NCBI RefSeq assembly: GCF_002278925.1
Contig: NZ_NCJH01000027.1
Location: forward strand, 1-64,000
Direction of reading: 5' to 3'
DNA length: 64,000 bases
Source of the DNA: Polaromonas sp. 39-63-25
Lineage (GTDB): Bacteria > Pseudomonadota > Gammaproteobacteria > Burkholderiales > Burkholderiaceae_C
Below the pieces are notes generated by a model. It did not search any database. It saw nothing but the letters and a program-made list of their open reading frames with translations, and was not told the origin of the DNA. The translations under genes and the position numbers were made by a program. This document shows, one piece after another, positions 60,079 to 64,000 of this stretch. How positions within the stretch are numbered: position 1 is the first letter of the stretch; the number at the start of each line of letters is the position of its first letter.

Positions 60079-62268
60079 TTATCCGGTGGCTTCCTCCCCG
60101 AGCGGGTCGGTGCCTTCGTGCAGCTCATGCCACGAGGCGAATTCCTTGCTGGTCTGGTAGCTGTCTGACCAGTCCAGGTCACGGGCGCTGATGGCCTCGC
60201 CACGATCCTTGCGGGCCTGCAGGCGCACCCAGGTGCTGTAGCGGCTGCTTGGGCTGGCCAGGGGCAGTACGGCGGCCGGTGCGGTGGCCTGGGCCTCCAT
60301 TGCGGCCAGAGCAGCGGCGCGGTCGGCGTCCCTGCTGGTGGTGTCCAGGTGGGCCAATACCGAATCGATGGCCGGCGTGGTGTGTTGCAGCACGCGGGGA
60401 GCCAGGCGGTGGACGTTGCCTGCGGCGGCTTCGGCTTCGCGCTCGCGGTCGTTGTAGATCGCCTGCACGGCCGTGCGGGTGAGGCCCTTCTTCAGGCCCT
60501 TGCGCAGCCTGTCCACCATCGGCTTGATGTTGGTCGCCTCGATGGCGCGGGCCTTCGCGGCCAGCTCGGCGCGGTTGATACCGAGCATTGAGTGGTCCAG
60601 GGCGCGGCAAATAAAGGAGCCGTCCATCGCAAAGACATACAGCGCGCCCAGGTCAAGTTCATCCTGCCTGCAGCGCACCGTGCTGCCGACATGGGCGGCC
60701 AGCTCGGGGGCGGCAAACCAACCCTTGTCCAGGGGGATGCCGCGCTTGCCGACAACACGGGTGCCCTTGCCGGCCACCGCCATCAGGAAGATGTCCAGCG
60801 CCCGATCGTCCATGCGCACCACATGGGTGGTGTGGCGTTCGGCCATCTCGTTGGGGCTGCAGCCCAGCTCTGAATGGGTGCGGTTGTGGTATTCGTCCAG
60901 CCAGCCGTTGATCACGTCCTGCAGCTGCCTGGCACCCATGCGCAGATCCAGCCCGCCCAGGCCGAAGCGCTGGGCAAAGCTCTTGCCCGAATCGATGGCC
61001 TTGCGCTCTGCCACACTCTTGCCGACAAACCCTTCCAGCATGGGGAAGAGGTCATGCATCATCGTGCCGATGAAGCGCTCGATATAGGGCTTTTGCTCCG
61101 GGCTGAAAGGCGTGCAAAGGCGGTGTTCGATGCCCAGGCTGGTCAGGGCGAAGTCATAGTCCTGGGCGGTGTAGTCCTTGCCGTTGTCGGTTTTGATCTG
61201 CTCTGGCTTGCCCCAGGCCTGAATGCAAAGCCGGGTGACCGCCTTGACCGCGTTGGAGCTGCTGGTCGGTGCAACCACCACCTGGGCGCGGCGGGTGAAC
61301 ACGTCGATGCTGGCAATGATGGCGTGGCGGCGAATCTCGCCGGTGTTCTGGTCCACCAGGTTGAAGGCCAGGTCTGCGCGCTGCATGGCGTCGCCAATCG
61401 TGCTGTCCTGCTGCCACTGCTGGTTGGGGCGCGTGATGCCGTCCATCTGCGAGCCGAAGGCCGAGCGGTATTTGTTCTTGTAGCCGTCCGGATTTTTGAA
61501 CATGAGCAGCGCGGGGGCGTTGCTGTCCTTGAATTCGCGCAACCAGCGCTTGAGGGTGCTGGTTGATGGTGTGCGTTCCTTGCCCACCTGGTTGCGGATC
61601 ACGCGCTGCATCTGGCGGGCGGTCGGGTCATGCATCTCGGCCAGGGCCGCGATGAAGGTGTCATGCAAGTCTTCATCACGGGTTAAAGCGCTTTCGCCCT
61701 TGTCCTTGCGCGGCTTGCGTTCCAGCAGCGCCTCGATGCCCTGGGTGCGCCAGGCCCGGTACCACTTGTCCAGCGTCTTGGCCGGGATGGCCGGGTACGC
61801 GGCCAGTGTGTTGGCGTGCGCCTCAATGTGGCCGGCTCCCCACAGCTGCACAAACTCCTGGATAGCCGGCCAGACGGCCGTGCCGCGCAGCGCGTGGTAT
61901 TTCTCAAACCGTTGAAACAGGTCCAGCTTCGGATTGCGGGCCGGGTCAAACCCGCCCTTGGCTTCCAGCACGATGCCGTACTTCGCCATCGACGTGGCGC
62001 AGGCCTGCTCCTGGGCGATCTGCCTGGCGCGCTTGCCGGCGGCAATGGCGTCGGCTGCCGGCTTGACGGCCCCGGCCGCCTGGGCCGCGATGGCCTGCTG
62101 GGTTTCGGGCGGCAAGTCGGTGCTCAGGTATTCGAAGCCGCTGCGGCCCCGGCCTTCTTCACGCGGGCGGCAAGCCCAGCCTGCGGACTGGGCGCGCATC
62201 AGCACGCCGCGCTGTGTTCCGGGCAGGCCTGGCAGGCCGGCAAGGGAGGATGCTGACAGCCACTTCAT
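60079..62268 (-). CDS. A: MuA-like transposase
   Basis: The 729-residue protein has an N-terminal Mu-type winged-helix domain (residues 1-52), helix-turn-helix segments for end binding (about 110-250), a DDE integrase core with D288, D361 and E397 (35 residues between the last two), and a C-terminal Mu-type beta-barrel and B-interaction tail. All catalytic residues are kept, so it may be active. It overlaps ner by 4 bp. Confidence 0.92.
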   Translation of the reverse strand: MKWLSASSLAGLPGLPGTQRGVLMRAQSAGWACRPREEGRGRSGFEYLSTDLPPETQQAIAAQAAGAVKPAADAIAAGKRARQIAQEQACATSMAKYGIVLEAKGGFDPARNPKLDLFQRFEKYHALRGTAVWPAIQEFVQLWGAGHIEAHANTLAAYPAIPAKTLDKWYRAWRTQGIEALLERKPRKDKGESALTRDEDLHDTFIAALAEMHDPTARQMQRVIRNQVGKERTPSTSTLKRWLREFKDSNAPALLMFKNPDGYKNKYRSAFGSQMDGITRPNQQWQQDSTIGDAMQRADLAFNLVDQNTGEIRRHAIIASIDVFTRRAQVVVAPTSSSNAVKAVTRLCIQAWGKPEQIKTDNGKDYTAQDYDFALTSLGIEHRLCTPFSPEQKPYIERFIGTMMHDLFPMLEGFVGKSVAERKAIDSGKSFAQRFGLGGLDLRMGARQLQDVINGWLDEYHNRTHSELGCSPNEMAERHTTHVVRMDDRALDIFLMAVAGKGTRVVGKRGIPLDKGWFAAPELAAHVGSTVRCRQDELDLGALYVFAMDGSFICRALDHSMLGINRAELAAKARAIEATNIKPMVDRLRKGLKKGLTRTAVQAIYNDREREAEAAAGNVHRLAPRVLQHTTPAIDSVLAHLDTTSRDADRAAALAAMEAQATAPAAVLPLASPSSRYSTWVRLQARKDRGEAISARDLDWSDSYQTSKEFASWHELHEGTDPLGEEATG

Positions 62269-62585
62269 ACGCGGGCCTCTGAGGCGGATGCCTTGCGCTG
62301 CTTGCGCGGCATGGTGATCTTGATCTTGCGGGTCAGCTGAAAAGCACGGGCGCGGTCGGCCGGGTCGAGGTAGCGTGAAGGCCAGATGTCCTCCGGCTTC
62401 ATGCCAAGCGCTTTTGCCACCAGTTGCTCGGCGGCGAGCCAGCGGCCGTACAGCACACGCGAGATGTGGGCATAACCATTGGCTTGGGCAATTTGCCGCA
62501 TGCTCAAGTTGCGCTTGTGAAGGGCCGCAATAACGTCAGCGGGATGCATATCCTCTTGTGCTGATGTCGTTCTATTTGTGTTCAT
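62265..62585 (-). CDS. ner: Ner-like early regulator (Nlp family)
   Basis: A 106-residue protein. The helix-turn-helix stretch HPADVIAALHKRNLSMRQIAQ and PEDIWPSRY match the Ner/SfsB family, which shuts down early transcription in Mu. The start at 62585 is upstream of the operator region. It is the first gene of the early operon. Confidence 0.8.
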   Translation of the reverse strand: MNTNRTTSAQEDMHPADVIAALHKRNLSMRQIAQANGYAHISRVLYGRWLAAEQLVAKALGMKPEDIWPSRYLDPADRARAFQLTRKIKITMPRKQRKASASEARV

Positions 62586-62624
62586 GCACATGATAATAAG
62601 CACAAAACAAAGGAAGTCAACGAA

Positions 62625-62656
62625 TTTATGCACAAGGGTTTGTGCTGATGCATAAA
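62625..62656. promoter_or_regulatory. Nested-dyad operator between ner and the repressor
   Basis: Outer arms TTTATGCA and TGCATAAA (8 bp) enclose inner arms GCACAA and TTGTGC. TGTGC and GCACA half-sites recur nearby at about 62557 and 62586-62604. Binding by the repressor or Ner is likely. Confidence 0.6.
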
Positions 62657-62661
62657 TCAGT

Positions 62662-63579
62662 GTGAATAATTACCAAAAGGGCTCAACGGAATTGCCTTTT
62701 GCCGAATGCGCACAGAAAATAGTGACGATGAACACAAATCAAGCGCAGCCGGAGCAAGGCAGGACAGAGCCTTCTTCGATCGAGCCCGCCAAGGTATTGG
62801 TGGCCGAAGAGCCGGTCGCTTGGTATCTGCACCATGCCGCTGCCGCCTCGGAAAAAACCGAGTTGAAGACGGCCCGCACTGAGGCAAAGGGCTCCTACAT
62901 GCGCCGCTTCGGTGAGCGCTGCAAAACGGCCAGGGGCGTGAAGGAAATCGGCGAGGTTGCCGAAGCGCTGGGCCTGCACCGCAACACCATCTACAACATC
63001 GAGCGCGGCGTGGCGCTGCCAGACGCCTTTGAGCTGGAGGTGATCGCCCAGCTGTACGGCACCAGCGCGGCCTACTTGCTGGAGGGCGACCACCAGGAGA
63101 AAGCCAAAGGACCGGACGCGGTGCGCAAGAACCTGGAGGCCGTCCAGGTCGATGGGTTTATTTATGTGCCGCTGTTCGACATCCATGTCTCCGCCGGTGG
63201 CGGCGCCTTCAATGATGTTGAGGCGGTCACCGCCATGCGGCCGTTTGATGCCAATTACATCCGCTACGAACTGGGCATCTCCCACAACCAGATTGCGATG
63301 ACGGCAGTTGTCGGCAGGTCAATGGAGCCCTGGCTGCGGCCCAAGGACACCGTGCTGACGGATCTGAAAGACCGCGAGGCTTTGACCGAGGGCGTGCACA
63401 TTGTTAGGCTTGACGGCGCGCTGCTGGTCAAGAACCTGCAGCGGCTGCCCGGCAAGGTGCTGCGCGTGAGCAGCTACAACCAGGCCTATGAGCCGTTTGA
63501 CATACAGGGCACGGAAGACCGCGACCGTGACTTCGAGGTGATCGGCCGGGTGCGGTGGGCCGGCGTGACTTTCAGCTAA
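62662..63579 (+). CDS. Phage repressor (XRE-S24 peptidase)
   Basis: An XRE helix-turn-helix (about residues 95-118) precedes an S24/LexA-like domain with catalytic S220 (GRSMEP) and K257 (GALLVKNL), and a likely Ala-Gly cleavage site at residues 178-179. It resembles CI-type repressors that are cleaved on RecA activation; classical Mu c repressors lack this domain. The start is uncertain: GTG 62662, ATG 62728, or ATG 62899, which alone has a good ribosome binding site (AAAGGG) and yields a typical 226-residue repressor. Confidence 0.85.
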   Translation: MNNYQKGSTELPFAECAQKIVTMNTNQAQPEQGRTEPSSIEPAKVLVAEEPVAWYLHHAAAASEKTELKTARTEAKGSYMRRFGERCKTARGVKEIGEVAEALGLHRNTIYNIERGVALPDAFELEVIAQLYGTSAAYLLEGDHQEKAKGPDAVRKNLEAVQVDGFIYVPLFDIHVSAGGGAFNDVEAVTAMRPFDANYIRYELGISHNQIAMTAVVGRSMEPWLRPKDTVLTDLKDREALTEGVHIVRLDGALLVKNLQRLPGKVLRVSSYNQAYEPFDIQGTEDRDRDFEVIGRVRWAGVTFS

Positions 63580-63590
63580 CAGGGGGATCT

Positions 63591-64000
63591 ATGAAATCGT
63601 CTTTAAAACTGGCTTTACTGTTCTGTGCCCTCGTGGGCTCGGCAAGCGCAGCAACGCCAGACGATGCGCGCAAGGCCCTCGATGCGGCATGCCCAGGGCT
63701 CAAAACCTACGCAGCGGATTTGAGGATCGATGCGCCGGCCAAAGGGGCGGCCAGCCTGGATGCCCAACGCGATCGGAAATGGAGCGAGGCTTACACCATC
63801 ACGGTGCGCGTGAACGACAAGCCATCCGGCAAACTGATCGGCCAATACCGCGCCCAGGGGCAGAGCTGCTACTTCGAGGTGGAGGCGGTCAAGGCGGCTG
63901 AAGTGACGGTCGCCAAGTCGGCATGTTTGGCTATTTGCAGAGACAAGCCGTATAGTCCGGGAGGGTTCGGGTATTTCGGTGTTGACGGCGCCGAAGAAGT
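63591..64000 (+). CDS. Exported protein, 3' end outside window
   Basis: This open frame runs to the window edge (136 codons seen). It has a signal peptide (residues 1-21, ending ASA). Mature cysteines occur at about residues 33, 102, 122 and 126. It lies 11 bp after the repressor, with AGGGGGA upstream, so it may be a lysogenic-conversion gene of the element. No family is recognised. Confidence 0.5.
   Translation, partial: MKSSLKLALLFCALVGSASAATPDDARKALDAACPGLKTYAADLRIDAPAKGAASLDAQRDRKWSEAYTITVRVNDKPSGKLIGQYRAQGQSCYFEVEAVKAAEVTVAKSACLAICRDKPYSPGGFGYFGVDGAEE

Larger units (their letters stand above)
51493..64000 (-). mobile_element. Mu-like transposable element, early region only; right side not in window
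   Basis: The content is an S24 repressor, divergent ner, A transposase, B ATPase, small early genes, gemA and mor, in Mu order. No C activator, lysis, portal, head or tail gene lies between mor and the putative right end. The 51493 end is inferred from a TG dinucleotide, iterated CGGG sites and the broken host gene. The other end lies beyond 64000. Target duplication cannot be seen. Confidence 0.7.

Noticed and set aside
1-64000. CRISPR array, rRNA or tRNA
   Set aside because: No regularly spaced direct repeats of CRISPR type and no recognisable tRNA or rRNA sequence were seen by eye.

Overview
This window is high-GC chromosomal DNA from a betaproteobacterium. It is most likely a Comamonadaceae member such as Polaromonas, Rhodoferax or Variovorax. 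This rests on the base composition, the gene families, and a dispersed intergenic repeat built around GCTATCAAAA. I have not run a database search, so the genus is an inference. About four fifths of the window is ordinary chromosome; roughly the last 12.5 kb is a Mu-like element.

Chromosomal layout. Positions 1-4035 carry periplasmic c-type cytochromes: a triheme and a diheme protein in one overlapping pair, and a TsdA-type thiosulfate dehydrogenase. Positions 4298-15347 hold housekeeping and accessory genes: an alpha/beta hydrolase, an M14 peptidase, a ferredoxin, an SDR, a GNAT protein, Ogt, a DUF883 protein, a metallophosphoesterase, DUF2177, DUF808 and DUF1993 proteins, and a Cache-class III nucleotide cyclase. 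Positions 15466-24115 form a MexT/MexEF-OprN-like module: a LysR regulator, a divergent hydrolase-like protein without a recognisable nucleophile, an RND adaptor, pump and outer-membrane channel, and an HMA-fold protein without its metal cysteines. Positions 24213-38777 include dusC, a Nudix hydrolase, an SDR, a tandem pair of L,D-transpeptidase-like proteins, tspO, an esterase, gshA, a DJ-1/PfpI protein, rbgA, a CinA-type amidase, two small heat-shock genes and a lone receiver protein. Positions 38993-51485 include an orphan molybdenum hydroxylase large subunit, a TetR-HlyD-ABC (DevBCA-like) exporter operon, a TerB-like gene with a decayed duplicate, a DHH phosphoesterase, an AhpD-like protein and an arylesterase.

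Mu-like element. From about 51493 to beyond the right edge lies the early region of a transposable phage, read right to left: an S24-type repressor (divergent), ner, the A transposase, the B ATPase, about 18 small genes coupled mostly by 4-bp overlaps, gemA and the activator mor. In Mu, the C activator, lysis, head and tail genes would follow mor. Here mor is followed only by about 380 bp holding an inverted-repeat operator and iterated sites about 21 bp apart that look like a transposase-binding phage end. The end abuts the 5' part of a host arylesterase gene. The element therefore looks like a late-gene-less Mu derivative, either a deletion remnant or a satellite; its other end is outside the window.

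Regulatory signals. The clearest are a sigma-32-like promoter and a multi-hairpin leader before hsp20 (possible RNA thermometer), a TCCTACA motif at similar positions and in one orientation upstream of six genes, a perfect operator touching the tetR start codon, and a nested dyad between ner and the phage repressor.
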